DNA from: Pseudomonadota bacterium
GTDB taxonomy: Bacteria > Pseudomonadota > Alphaproteobacteria > Reyranellales > Reyranellaceae
NCBI GenBank assembly: GCA_018240685.1
Contig: JAFEFG010000035.1
Location: 1 to 42,413 of the forward strand
Direction: 5' to 3'
DNA length: 42,413 nucleotides
Positions 16,177-25,014 of this stretch are shown piece after piece. Under the pieces are notes generated by a model. That model did no database searches. It saw only the letters and a program-made list of their open reading frames with translations, and was not told the origin of the DNA. Position 1 is the first letter of the stretch; each line of letters starts with the position of its first letter. Position numbers and translations under genes: made by a program.

Positions 16177-17139
16177 TCATCGCGCCGGCGGAATGACGAC
16201 GCAGTCGGCCCTGCGGCTGCGCAACGCGCTGCAGACGCTTTGCGCCTGCTTCTCGTCGAGCGGACCGGCCTGGACGCGATACCACACGCCCTTGTCGCCG
16301 AGATCGACGCGCGTCGGCTGCATGCGCAGATTGGCCAGCACGTCGCCATGGGCGGCCTGCAGGCGCGCCCAGGTCGACTTGGCGACGTCCTCGTTCTTCA
16401 CCGATGCGACCTGGATGCGCCAGCCGCCCACGGGACCCGACATGTTCTCGATCAGGCTGGCGATGCTGGGGCCGGTCTCGGTCGGCGTGGTCGTCGGCGC
16501 CTGGGTCACGGTCGGCTGGTTGGCTGGCACGGGCGGCGTCGGAGCAGCCGGCGCCGGCGTCGGTCCTGCCTGGCCGGCCGCACCGGCCGCCGCAGGCGCC
16601 GCCGTCCCGTTCGCCGGGGTGGCCGCGCCGGATGCCGCCGCCACGGTCTTGTCGCCCTCGGCGGGCTTCGGCGAGTAGGGAACCGGAAGGCCGCTGGCCG
16701 GCAGCTTGGGAACCGTGGGCGCCGGCAGCAGCTTCTCAGGCTGGACCGGCACCGCGCCGGGCGAAATGCGGTTGTAGACTTCCTTGTCCTGGTTCGGCGG
16801 CACGAAGCCGCCGGCATTCTCGGGCTTCACGCGCGCCGGATCGGCCGGCGGCTGGATGACCAGCGGTTCCAGCCCCTTGCCGCCCGCCCGCACATCCTGG
16901 TTGTGGGCCCACCACACCACCGAGCCGAAGCTCGCGATTGCCGCCACGGAGACCATCAGGGTCAGGATCTGGCCGCGACGGCGATTGACGCGCGACAAAA
17001 GGGAGTCGCGCGGCGGCGGCGGAATCTCTTCGGGTTCGATGGCGACGGGACGCGGCGGAGGTTCAAGCCGTACCGCGACCGACTCGTTCGGTCGGTAGAT
17101 CCGTGGTCCGTCGCCGGAGGGGGACCGGCGGATGTGCAT
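16177..17139 (-). CDS. SPOR-domain, single-pass inner-membrane protein
   Basis: The product has 320 residues. A cytoplasmic N-terminus of about 55 residues with basic residues (RVNRRR) precedes one transmembrane helix (about 56-76, ILTLMVSVAAIASFGSVVWW). A long Pro/Ala/Thr-rich periplasmic linker (about 80-240) ends in a SPOR domain (GGWRIQVASVKNEDVAKSTW to WYRVQAGPLDEKQAQSVCSAL). SPOR domains bind glycan strands lacking stem peptides at division sites, so a role at the septum, as for FtsN-like proteins, is likely. A Cys pair near the C-terminus (SVCSAL and ADCVV) could form a disulfide. The gene is six bases after argS and upstream of nagZ. Confidence 0.88.
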   Translation of the reverse strand: MHIRRSPSGDGPRIYRPNESVAVRLEPPPRPVAIEPEEIPPPPRDSLLSRVNRRRGQILTLMVSVAAIASFGSVVWWAHNQDVRAGGKGLEPLVIQPPADPARVKPENAGGFVPPNQDKEVYNRISPGAVPVQPEKLLPAPTVPKLPASGLPVPYSPKPAEGDKTVAAASGAATPANGTAAPAAAGAAGQAGPTPAPAAPTPPVPANQPTVTQAPTTTPTETGPSIASLIENMSGPVGGWRIQVASVKNEDVAKSTWARLQAAHGDVLANLRMQPTRVDLGDKGVWYRVQAGPLDEKQAQSVCSALRSRRADCVVIPPAR

Positions 17140-17145
17140 CTCTCT

Positions 17146-18888
17146 TTATCTCATTTCCTCGACGGGTGTGACGCCGAAGACCTTTAGGCCTGATCCTATC
17201 ACAAATCCGATCGCCTGTACCAATGCGAGACGAGCCCGGCTCAGTTCGGGGTCGTCCTCGACCACGAACCGCAATCCGGGCTCATCCCGGCCGCGGTTCC
17301 AGTGGGCGTGGAACGCCGCAGCCAGATCGTAGAGATAGAAGGCGATGCGATGCGGCTCGTGCGCGACGGCCGCCGCCTCGACCTGACGCGGCCACTGGGC
17401 GATCAGCCGGACAAGCGCGCGTTCGCCGGCATCGCCCAGACGGTCGAGCGGGACGCTGTCCAGCCCCTCGACCGCGATGCCGGCGGCGCTCGCCTGCCGC
17501 ATCACCGAGCGGCTGCGGGCATGTCCATACTGGACGTACCAGACCGGATTATCGCGTGACTGTTCTGTGGCCTTTACGAGGTCGAAATCGAAGGGGGCGT
17601 CGTTCTTGCGGGTCAGCATGGTGAACCGCACAACATCTGGGCCCACCTCGTCGAGCAGGTCGCGCAGCGTGACGAATGTCCCGGCCCGCTTCGACATGCG
17701 GACGAGCTCGCCGTTCCGCATCACGCGCACGAGCTGGCAGAGCTTCACGTCGAGCTCGCCCTTGCCGCCGGTGATGGCGCTGACCGCCGCCTTCATCCGC
17801 TTCACGTAGCCGCCGTGGTCGGCGCCCCAGATGTCGATCATGTCCGCGAAGCCGCGGCGGAACTTGTCGTGGTGATAGGCGATGTCGTTGGCGAAGTAGG
17901 TCCAGCCGCCATCCGACTTCTTGAGCGGGCGGTCGACCTCGTCACCGAACTGCGTTGCCCGGAACAGGGTCTGCTCGCGGTCTTCCCAGTCGTCCGGCTT
18001 CTTGCCCTTGGGCGGCTCGAGGCGGCCCTGGTAGATCAGCCCCTGCCGCGTCAGCTCCTCGAAGGCGCGATCGACGGCGCCGCTCTGCACCAGGGCGCGC
18101 TCGGAGGAATAGACGTCGATATCGACGCCGAGCGTGGCGAGATCGGCCTTGATCTCGGCCATCAGCGTCTCGATGGCGAAGGCACGCATCTGCGGCAGCC
18201 AGTCGGACTCGGGCTTGTCGATCCAGCGCGCACCGTCGCGCCGGGCGATCGCCGCCCCCACGTCCTTCAGGTATTCGCCCGGATAGAGGCCCTCGGGGAT
18301 CTCGCCGACGGCCTCGCCCAGCGCCTCCTTGTAGCGCAGGTAGGTCGAGCGGCCGAGGACGTCGACCTGCGCGCCGGCATCGTTGATGTAGTATTCCTTG
18401 GTGACGTCGTAGCCCGCCTTGAGCAGCAGGTTGGCGAGCGCGTCGCCCACCACGGCACCGCGCGCATGGGCCACGTGCAGGGGCCCGGTCGGATTGGCCG
18501 ACACGTATTCGACGTTCACCTTGTGCCCGGCGCCCATCCGCGAATCGCCATAGGCCAGTCCCGCCTTCAGGCAGTCGCGCAGCCGCGCGAGCCAGAAGCC
18601 GTCGCTCACCTTGAGATTGATGAATCCCGGCCCGGCGACCGCGGCGTCGACCACATCCGGATTGGCCTTGAGCCGGGCCACCAGCGCCTCGGCGATCTCG
18701 CGGGGCTTCTTGCGCGCGGGCTTGGCCAGCACCATGGCGGCATTGGTGGCGATGTCGCCATGGGCGGCATCGCGCGGCGGCTCGGCGGTGATGGCGGAGA
18801 AGTCGAGCCCCTCGGGCAATTCGCCCGCAGCCTGCATCGCCCGCAGCTGGGCCTCGATCTCGCCGATGAAATGACGGTAGGGATTCAT
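17146..18888 (-). CDS. argS: Arginyl-tRNA synthetase
   Basis: The product has 580 residues, standard length. The N-terminal Add-1 tRNA-binding domain (about 1-110) is followed by the class I catalytic core with the HIGH-type motif HVAH (138-141, in [15 protein letters not shown]) and the KMSK-equivalent RMSKRAGT. The C-terminal anticodon-binding helical domain ends in [13 protein letters not shown]. The HVAH form is common in ArgRS, and the second conserved lysine near the KMSK position is typically displaced in this enzyme. Start ATG at 18888. A 253-bp gap separates it from dgt upstream; it holds the short palindrome CCATTAAATAAATGG (18967-18981), AT-rich and a possible regulatory spot. Confidence 0.96.
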   Translation of the reverse strand: MNPYRHFIGEIEAQLRAMQAAGELPEGLDFSAITAEPPRDAAHGDIATNAAMVLAKPARKKPREIAEALVARLKANPDVVDAAVAGPGFINLKVSDGFWLARLRDCLKAGLAYGDSRMGAGHKVNVEYVSANPTGPLHVAHARGAVVGDALANLLLKAGYDVTKEYYINDAGAQVDVLGRSTYLRYKEALGEAVGEIPEGLYPGEYLKDVGAAIARRDGARWIDKPESDWLPQMRAFAIETLMAEIKADLATLGVDIDVYSSERALVQSGAVDRAFEELTRQGLIYQGRLEPPKGKKPDDWEDREQTLFRATQFGDEVDRPLKKSDGGWTYFANDIAYHHDKFRRGFADMIDIWGADHGGYVKRMKAAVSAITGGKGELDVKLCQLVRVMRNGELVRMSKRAGTFVTLRDLLDEVGPDVVRFTMLTRKNDAPFDFDLVKATEQSRDNPVWYVQYGHARSRSVMRQASAAGIAVEGLDSVPLDRLGDAGERALVRLIAQWPRQVEAAAVAHEPHRIAFYLYDLAAAFHAHWNRGRDEPGLRFVVEDDPELSRARLALVQAIGFVIGSGLKVFGVTPVEEMR

Positions 18889-19141
18889 GGGCCGCGGGTA
18901 TCACCCAATCGGGACGATTTGTCATCCCGGCGCGAGCGGGCGATGCGGACGTCCGCGCCCCGGCTTCCATTAAATAAATGGACGAAAAACGGAAACGGGC
19001 CTTCAGGCGGCGGCAGGACGCACATGGCCACACTATACTCCGGCGAAAGCTCGAACGCCGATTCCGGTCGCTAGCGCCAATGCCGCCGGATCGAGCCGGA
19101 CGCCGGCACCTCCTCCGGGCTGGAAGAAGGCCGGCGAACGC

Positions 19142-20329
19142 CTATTGATAGAGGTCGAACAGGCGCCTGTGCTCGTCGAGCGCGTAGCGGTCGGTCATGC
19201 CGGCGATGTAGTCGGCGACGATGCGGGCGCGGGCCGGCCGCTCGGCCGCCTCGGCGCGCTCGCGCCAGGGCGGCGGCAGGCAGTTGGGCTCCGCGAACAG
19301 CAGCCCGAACAGGTCCATCACCACGCGGCGCGCCTTGGAGTGCGAGCGGTTGAGATGCCAGTGCTCGTACATGCGCTTGTAGAGGAACGCCTTGATCACG
19401 CGGTCGTTGGCGACCATCGCGTCGGAGAAGGACACGATCGGCCGGCCGAGCACGCGGATCTCGGCCACCGACTTCGGCTGCACCTCGTCGAGGCGCCGGC
19501 GCGTCTCGCCCAGCACGTCCTCGACCATGGCATTGATCACCCGGCGCACCGCCTCGTGGACCAGGCGGCCCTGCGACAGCCCGGGATACTTCCGCTCGAC
19601 GAAGGCGAACATCTCGCCCACCACCGGCAGGTCCCGCAGATCGGCGATCTCGAACAGGCCGGCGCGCAGGCCGTCGTCGATGTCGTGGTTGTTGTAGGCG
19701 ATGTCGTCGGAGAGCGCCGCCACCTGCGCCTCCGGGCCGGCATGGCCCTCGAGCTCGAGATCGTGCTCGCTGCAGTACTCGACGATGGCGGCGGGCAGAT
19801 CCTCGAGCGCGCGGCCCTCCTTCAGCAGCGGGCCGTTGTGCTTCACGGCCCCTTCCAGCGTCTCCCAGGTCAGGTTGAGGCCATTGAACTCCGCATAGCG
19901 CTCCTCGAGCTTGGTGAGGATGCGCAGCGTCTGGGCGTTGTGGTCGAAGCCGCCGAACGGCTTCATCGCCGCGTGCAGCGCCTCCTCGCCCGCATGGCCG
20001 AAGGGCGTGTGGCCGAGATCGTGGGCAAGTGCCACCGCCTCACCGAGATCCTCGTCGAAGCGCAGCGTGCGGCAGATGGTGCGCGCAATCTGCGCCACCT
20101 CGAGCGAATGGGTGAGGCGGGTCCGATAGTGATCGCCTTCATGATAGACGAACACCTGGGTCTTGTGTTTCAGGCGGCGGAAGGCCGTCGAATGGATGAT
20201 GCGGTCGCGATCGCGCTGGAACGGACTGCGGGTCGGCGATTCCGGTTCGGCGTGCAGCCGGCCGCGGCTTGCCCACGGCAAGGTGGCATAAGGCGCAAGC
20301 GCCTGGTGTCGCCACAACTCTTCGACCAA
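19142..20329 (-). CDS. dgt: Deoxyguanosinetriphosphate triphosphohydrolase-like protein (HD domain)
   Basis: The product is about 395 residues. dGTPase-like enzymes cleave dNTPs to nucleoside plus triphosphate and help control dNTP pools. The family fingerprint is FQRDRDRIIHSTAFRRLKHK near the N-terminus, then the HD metal-binding motifs THSLEVAQIAR and AHDLGHTPFGHAGE, and DDIAYNNHDIDDGLRAG. No ATG precedes the conserved region. I chose TTG at 20329 because GGAGG lies four bases upstream; a TTG five codons further in is also possible. The gene follows a TerC-like gene by 23 bases and precedes argS, an arrangement frequent in Alphaproteobacteria. Confidence 0.92.
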   Translation of the reverse strand: MVEELWRHQALAPYATLPWASRGRLHAEPESPTRSPFQRDRDRIIHSTAFRRLKHKTQVFVYHEGDHYRTRLTHSLEVAQIARTICRTLRFDEDLGEAVALAHDLGHTPFGHAGEEALHAAMKPFGGFDHNAQTLRILTKLEERYAEFNGLNLTWETLEGAVKHNGPLLKEGRALEDLPAAIVEYCSEHDLELEGHAGPEAQVAALSDDIAYNNHDIDDGLRAGLFEIADLRDLPVVGEMFAFVERKYPGLSQGRLVHEAVRRVINAMVEDVLGETRRRLDEVQPKSVAEIRVLGRPIVSFSDAMVANDRVIKAFLYKRMYEHWHLNRSHSKARRVVMDLFGLLFAEPNCLPPPWRERAEAAERPARARIVADYIAGMTDRYALDEHRRLFDLYQ

Positions 20330-20352
20330 GGAACCTCCGTCGCGCGTCCTGT

Positions 20353-20982
20353 TTACGCTTTCCCCGCCGCGGCAACAACCTCGTGCGTGCCGGCCCAGAT
20401 CATGTCGCAGGCGACATAGACGATGATCAGGAAGCCGATCCAGGCAATCCAGTGATAGCGGTCGAGGACGCGGGCGATGACGTTCGAGGCCACCGCCATC
20501 AGCACCACCGAGAGCGCCAGGCCGGCCCACAGCACCGCCTTGTGGTCGCGCGCCGCGCCAGCCACCGCCAGCACGTTGTCCAGCGACATGGAGATATCGG
20601 CGGCGATGATCTGCAGCATCGCCTGCCCCGCCGTCTTGGGCCTGGCCTGGCCGGCCTTGGCCGCCTCTCCCGCCTCGGGCCGGCCCTTCGAGCGCAGCTC
20701 GCGATACATGCGCCAGGCGACCCAGAGCAGGAGCAGGCCGCCCGCCAGAGTGAGACCGATGATCTGCAGCAGCTGGGTCGTGACGGCGGCGAAGGCGATG
20801 CGCAGCAGGGTGGCCCCGGCGACGCCCCAGAAGATGATCCTGGTGCGATCCTGCTTCGGCAGGCCCGCCACCGCCATGCCGATGATGATGGCGTTGTCGC
20901 CGGACATCACGAGGTCGATCAGCACGACCTGCAGGAGAGCGGTCAACGAATCCGCGCCGAACTGGAGACCCCAAGCTTCCAC
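20353..20982 (-). CDS. TerC-family (YjbE-like) integral membrane protein, copy 1
   Basis: The product has 209 residues and about six to seven membrane segments. Two TerC acidic motifs are present: LVMSGDNAIIIGMA (about 24-37) and DISMSLDNVLAVAG in the second half, each with the DN pair that probably lines a metal path. A positively charged loop (RSKGRPEAGEAAKAGQARPK) separates the halves. TerC proteins are linked to tellurite resistance and Mn2+ export or metal loading of exported proteins. The start is GTG 20982 with GGAGA upstream. A second TerC-like gene lies 0.6 kb upstream beyond a universal stress gene; the two proteins share fold and motifs but clearly differ in sequence. Confidence 0.85.
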   Translation of the reverse strand: MEAWGLQFGADSLTALLQVVLIDLVMSGDNAIIIGMAVAGLPKQDRTRIIFWGVAGATLLRIAFAAVTTQLLQIIGLTLAGGLLLLWVAWRMYRELRSKGRPEAGEAAKAGQARPKTAGQAMLQIIAADISMSLDNVLAVAGAARDHKAVLWAGLALSVVLMAVASNVIARVLDRYHWIAWIGFLIIVYVACDMIWAGTHEVVAAAGKA

Positions 20983-21130
20983 TTATCTCTCCATCCCGCC
21001 CTGTCCGGCCCGCGCCTGTCCGGCCTGCCGGCGTCCGGACGTTCGGGCCCGGCAAGCCGCCGCACGACATTCATCGGCTCCCGCCGCCCGCAGGGTTGCG
21101 ACGCGGCGCGCCCGACGAATTCATGCCATG

Positions 21131-21559
21131 TCACTTCACCAGCGTCACCGGCACATCGACATGGGCGATCACGTCCTGGGCCACCGAGCCCAGCAGCACG
21201 CCCGCCAGGCCGGTATGCCCGCGCGTGCCCAGCACCACCATGCCGGCGTCGAGCTTCCTGGCGAAGTCGTTGATCACGACACCGTGTCGGCCGACGCCGA
21301 TATGGACCTTGGCCGGGACCGCCGCCTTGGCGGCGAGTTCCACCGCCGAGGCGAGAGCCTTGTGGCCTTCGTCGCGATGATAGGAATCGATCTGCTCCCT
21401 GCCGACGAACGCTGAGATGGCGCCGCCGACATTCGGCTGCACGTTCAGGAAGTGGAGTTCGCCACCGAGGCCGGCGGACACGAGGTCGAGGGCATGGCGC
21501 ACCGCCCGGTCGGAATTCGCCGAGCCGTCGACTGCCACCAGGATCGCCTTCTTGGCCAT
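21131..21559 (-). CDS. Universal stress protein UspA family
   Basis: The product has 142 residues, a single Usp domain. It begins KKAILVAVDGSANSDRAVRHAL, the usual N-terminal strand and helix. It ends GTRGHTGLAGVLLGSVAQDV, which is the ATP-binding pattern G-2x-G-9x-G-S, so the ATP-binding subclass is likely. Usp proteins support survival under starvation and oxidative or membrane stress; the partner here is unknown. It starts four bases after the TerC copy 2 stop, indicating one transcript, and 148 bases separate it from TerC copy 1 downstream. Confidence 0.92.
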   Translation of the reverse strand: MAKKAILVAVDGSANSDRAVRHALDLVSAGLGGELHFLNVQPNVGGAISAFVGREQIDSYHRDEGHKALASAVELAAKAAVPAKVHIGVGRHGVVINDFARKLDAGMVVLGTRGHTGLAGVLLGSVAQDVIAHVDVPVTLVK

Positions 21560-21563
21560 GTCG

Positions 21564-22295
21564 TCACCCCTTCCCCGTCGGCTTCTCTTCGGCAAGATCG
21601 ACCGGCTCGGCATGGGCCCGCCGCTCCGCCCGCCATTGCAGGAAGTAGCCTGCCGCCACCGTGATCACCGCCCCGCCGACCTCCAGCACGGTCTTGGCAT
21701 GGGGAAGCGCCGCCGCGAGCTTGTCCATGTAGGCGGGGTCGGTGGCCAGCACCTCGCCCGCGATCCAGCCCAGGAGACCGCCGCCTGCGATGGCGATGAC
21801 CGGGAAGCGGTTCAGCAGCAGCATGATCAGCGTGGCGCCGAAGATGATCAGCGGGATGCTGACCGCCAGGCCCAGGACGATGAGGGTCGTATTGCCCTGC
21901 GCCGCGGCGGCAATGGCAATGGCGTTGTCCAGGCTCATCACCGCGTCGGCGATGATGATCGTGCGCACCGCCCCCCACAGCGATCCGGCGGCCTTCACGC
22001 CGCCCTCGCCCTCTTCCTCGCCCTGGACGAGCTTGATGCCGATCCACAGCAGCAGCAGACCGCCGACCAGCTTGAGGTAGCCGATCTTCAGCAGCTGATC
22101 GATGACCAGCACGAAGGCGATACGCAGCACGATGGCGCCCGCGCTGCCGATGATGATGGCGGGCTTCTGGTGCTTCTTCTGCAGGTTCCGACACGCGAGC
22201 GCGATGACCAGCGCGTTGTCCCCGGACAGCAGGATGTTGACCAGAATGATCTGGGCCAGACCGCTCCAGAAAGCCGGTGTGAGCTCAATTCCCAT
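21564..22295 (-). CDS. TerC-family (YjbE-like) integral membrane protein, copy 2
   Basis: The product has 243 residues and about seven membrane segments. The paired acidic motifs are [15 protein letters not shown] (about 20-34) and [17 protein letters not shown] Gly/Glu-rich loop ([14 protein letters not shown]) separates the halves, unlike the basic loop in copy 1. The C-terminus is a soluble tail with Arg and Glu ([20 protein letters not shown]). A metal (probably Mn2+) export role is the family's best-known function; specificity is not readable here. The gene heads a two-gene unit with the Usp gene and is divergent from gpt. Confidence 0.85.
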   Translation of the reverse strand: MGIELTPAFWSGLAQIILVNILLSGDNALVIALACRNLQKKHQKPAIIIGSAGAIVLRIAFVLVIDQLLKIGYLKLVGGLLLLWIGIKLVQGEEEGEGGVKAAGSLWGAVRTIIIADAVMSLDNAIAIAAAAQGNTTLIVLGLAVSIPLIIFGATLIMLLLNRFPVIAIAGGGLLGWIAGEVLATDPAYMDKLAAALPHAKTVLEVGGAVITVAAGYFLQWRAERRAHAEPVDLAEEKPTGKG

Positions 22296-22416
22296 GCGTT
22301 GCGGTCCCCATTTCCGCTATTGGCGCGCGGCGATCTTCATTCCGTCGGGCGAAGGTGTTAGTGCAGCGTCTGCCGGGGAGCAAGCACAACCGGACGGGGC
22401 GGGAGAGCGATATCGC

Positions 22417-22917
22417 ATGGTGGGCGGCACCGACTACAAGAAGATGTTCCCCGTCTCCTGGACGGAGCTTCATCGCGACGCGCGCGCCCTCGCGTGGCGG
22501 CTGGCCGATCTCGGCCCCTTCAAGGGCCTGGTCGCGGTGACGCGCGGCGGCCTCGTACCTGCCGCCATCGTGGCCCGCGAACTCAACCTCCGGCTGATCG
22601 ACACCATCTGCTGCTCGACCTACGACCGCATGGAGCGCGGCGCCAAGGTCGAGCTCCTGAAGGGCACGATGGCCGAGCAGGACCGCGGCAAGGGCTGGCT
22701 GATCGTCGACGATCTCGTCGACACCGGCGTCACCGCCAGGGCCGTGCGCGCCCTCCTGCCGGAGGCGCATTTCGCTTCCGTCTATGCCAAGCCGGCCGGC
22801 CGGCCGACGGTCGACAGCTTCATCACCGAGGTGAGCCAGGACACCTGGATCCTGTTCCCCTGGGACCAGGAGGCGGTCATGGCCAAGACGATCGCGGAAC
22901 TGAAGGCGGGACAGTGA
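22417..22917 (+). CDS. gpt: Xanthine-guanine phosphoribosyltransferase
   Basis: The product has 166 residues, close to the E. coli enzyme. It salvages xanthine and guanine with PRPP to give XMP and GMP. Visible motifs are [16 protein letters not shown] (41-56), the PRPP-binding loop [12 protein letters not shown] (96-107) and [17 protein letters not shown] followed by [10 protein letters not shown], which is the Gpt-specific C-terminal base-binding segment. Start ATG 22417 with GGGAG about 11 bases upstream. The gene is divergent from the TerC copy 2 gene and is followed 85 bases later by an oxidoreductase gene. Confidence 0.93.
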   Translation: MVGGTDYKKMFPVSWTELHRDARALAWRLADLGPFKGLVAVTRGGLVPAAIVARELNLRLIDTICCSTYDRMERGAKVELLKGTMAEQDRGKGWLIVDDLVDTGVTARAVRALLPEAHFASVYAKPAGRPTVDSFITEVSQDTWILFPWDQEAVMAKTIAELKAGQ

Positions 22918-23002
22918 CGGCCCCGCCCGTTCCGTAATACACGGCACGCTGCATTCGCTCGACGGCGCCCCATTCGACAGTCTGCAAGGCGGGAAACGAT
23001 CC

Positions 23003-24016
23003 ATGAAGTGCTACGTCATCCCCACGCCCAAGGGCATCGACTCCCTCACCCTCGCGGAGCGGCCGGATCCCGTGCCCGGCCCGCGCCAGATCCTGGTGCG
23101 GGTGAAGGCGACCTCTCTCAACTATCGTGACCTGCTCACCGTCGAGGCGCAGTACGCGCGCGCCGCGCCCAAGCCCGACCTGATCCCGCTTTCCGATGGC
23201 GCCGGCGAAGTGGTCGCCGTCGGGTCCGAGGTCGCGAGATTCAAGGCCGGCGACCGGGTCGCCGGCTGCTTCATGCAACGCTGGACCGGCGGCGCGATCG
23301 GCGACCGCGCCATGGCCTCGGCCATGGGCGGCGCCATCGACGGCATGCTGACCGAACTCGCCGTGCTGGAGGAGGACGGCGCCGTGCACCTGCCGGCCCA
23401 TCTCGGCTTCGCGGAGGGGGCGACGCTGCCCTGCGCGGCCGTCACCGCCTGGCATGCGCTGGTCGAGATCGGCGGCATCAAGGCCGGCGACACGGTCCTG
23501 GTCCAGGGTTCGGGCGGCGTCTCCCTCTTCGCGCTGCAGTTCGCGAGGATGTCGGGCGCGCGCGTGATCGCGACCTCGGGCTCACCCGCCAAGGCGGAGC
23601 GGCTGAAGGCGATGGGCGCGGAGGCGGTGATCGACTATCGCACCACGCCCGACTGGGACCGGGAGGCGATGAAGCTCACCGGCGGCCGCGGCGCCGACAT
23701 CGTGGTCGAGGTCGGCGGCGCCGGCACCCTGCCCCGCTCCTTCATGGCCGCCCGCATCGGCGGCACGATCTCGGTGATCGGGCTCCTGTCGGGCATGGCC
23801 ACGCTCGATCCGATGCCGATCCTGCGGCGTAATCTCCGGGTGCAAGGCCTCTATGTCGGCAGTACTCAGATGTTCGAGGCGATGAATCGCGCTATCGAGG
23901 CGGGCGGCCTGAAGCCGGTGATCGACAGGGTCTTTCCCTTCGCGCAGGCGAAGGAGGCCTATCGGCACCTCAAGGGCCAAACGCATTTCGGCAAGATCGT
24001 CGTCGCGCACGATTGA
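23003..24016 (+). CDS. Zinc-independent medium-chain dehydrogenase/reductase (quinone oxidoreductase-like)
   Basis: The product has 337 residues with the MDR fold. It comprises a GroES-like N-terminal domain (VKATSLNYRDLL, then DGAGEVVAVGSEVARFKAGDRV) and a Rossmann domain with VLVQGSGGVSLFALQFARM as the NAD(P)-binding turn. The catalytic and structural zinc cysteines of alcohol dehydrogenases are missing, so the enzyme is probably an NADPH-dependent reductase of enones or quinones; the substrate is unknown. It leads a tight unit: the Bug receptor gene starts 10 bases later and the aldolase/SDR gene 10 bases after that. This suggests it reduces an intermediate of the same catabolic route. Confidence 0.88.
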   Translation: MKCYVIPTPKGIDSLTLAERPDPVPGPRQILVRVKATSLNYRDLLTVEAQYARAAPKPDLIPLSDGAGEVVAVGSEVARFKAGDRVAGCFMQRWTGGAIGDRAMASAMGGAIDGMLTELAVLEEDGAVHLPAHLGFAEGATLPCAAVTAWHALVEIGGIKAGDTVLVQGSGGVSLFALQFARMSGARVIATSGSPAKAERLKAMGAEAVIDYRTTPDWDREAMKLTGGRGADIVVEVGGAGTLPRSFMAARIGGTISVIGLLSGMATLDPMPILRRNLRVQGLYVGSTQMFEAMNRAIEAGGLKPVIDRVFPFAQAKEAYRHLKGQTHFGKIVVAHD

Positions 24017-24026
24017 GGAAGTGGGA

Positions 24027-25004
24027 ATGATGTTGAAGCGTCGTCTTTTCGCCTCGGGACTTGCGGCCCTGCCGCTCGCCCGTCCGGCGTTCGCCCAGGG
24101 CTGGGCTCCGTCGCAGCCGGTCAAGATGGTCGTGGCCTATCCGGCGGGCGGACCGACCGACGCCATCGCCCGCATCGTGGCGGCCGACATGACGGGCCCG
24201 CTGGGCCAGCAGGTGATCGTCGACAACATCTCCGGTGCTTCGGGCTCGATCGGCACGCGGCAGGTCGCGCGCGCCAAGCCGGACGGCCTCACCATCACCT
24301 TCGGCAACAACCAGACGCATGGCAACGACATGTTCATGCTGAAGGACCCGGGCTACGACGCCATCAAGGACTTCGAGCCGCTGGCCGGCGCCGGCGCCTT
24401 CGAGCATGTGTTCGTGGTGCGCAACGGCCTGCCCGTGAAGAACATGCAGGACCTGATCAAGCTCGCCAAGGAGAAGCCCGGCGCATTGAACTTCGGTTCG
24501 ACCGGCATCGGCTCGGGCTCGCATCTGTCGACCGAGCTCTTCATGGCGCGCACCGGCATCAAGATGACCCACGTGCCCTATCGCGGCGCGGCGCCGCTGG
24601 TGCAGGACCTCGTGGGCGAGCGCATCGACGTGTCGAACTCGACGCTGCCCAGCATCCTCGCCCAGGTGAAGGCGGGCACGATGCGTGCGATCGGCATCTG
24701 CAGCCCCAAGCGCAACCCGCACCTGCCCGACGTGCCGACACTCGAGGAGCAGGGCATCCAGGGCGCCAACGCCTCGTCCTGGGCCGCCTTCTTCGCCCCG
24801 GCCGGCACGCCGCAGCCCACCCTCGACCGCCTGTCGCAGGAGATCCTGGCGAGCCTCAAGCGGCCGGCGGTGGCCGGGCGCATCGACGCCCTGGGCTTCA
24901 CCATCGAGCTGCGCGATCCCGCTGCCTTCAAGCCCTACCTGGCCAAGGAAATCGCGACCTGGGTGAAGATCGCCAAGGACGCGGACGTACAGCCCGAAGG
25001 ATAA
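24027..25004 (+). CDS. Bug-type (TctC) periplasmic solute receptor of the tripartite tricarboxylate family
   Basis: The product has 325 residues. The signal peptide contains KRRLFASG before a hydrophobic stretch and the cleavage region ARPAFAQ; the RRxF core resembles a twin-arginine signal. The mature protein shows Bug features: PVKMVVAYPAGGPTDAIAR, RAKPDGLTITFGN, NFGSTGIGSGSHLSTELF, THVPYRGAAPLVQDLV and a C-terminal APAGTPQPTLDRL. Bug receptors bind carboxylates and other small solutes for uptake or sensing. No TctA/TctB membrane subunits are in the window, so this is an orphan receptor here. GAGGA at 24015-24019 favours ATG 24027; an in-frame GTG lies at 24021. Confidence 0.92.
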   Translation: MMLKRRLFASGLAALPLARPAFAQGWAPSQPVKMVVAYPAGGPTDAIARIVAADMTGPLGQQVIVDNISGASGSIGTRQVARAKPDGLTITFGNNQTHGNDMFMLKDPGYDAIKDFEPLAGAGAFEHVFVVRNGLPVKNMQDLIKLAKEKPGALNFGSTGIGSGSHLSTELFMARTGIKMTHVPYRGAAPLVQDLVGERIDVSNSTLPSILAQVKAGTMRAIGICSPKRNPHLPDVPTLEEQGIQGANASSWAAFFAPAGTPQPTLDRLSQEILASLKRPAVAGRIDALGFTIELRDPAAFKPYLAKEIATWVKIAKDADVQPEG

Positions 25005-25014
25005 GACCGAGCGC

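Noticed and set aside
20330..21070. Upstream extension of the dgt frame to 642 residues
   Set aside because: It would run through the TerC-like gene in another frame; conserved dGTPase sequence begins just after 20329.
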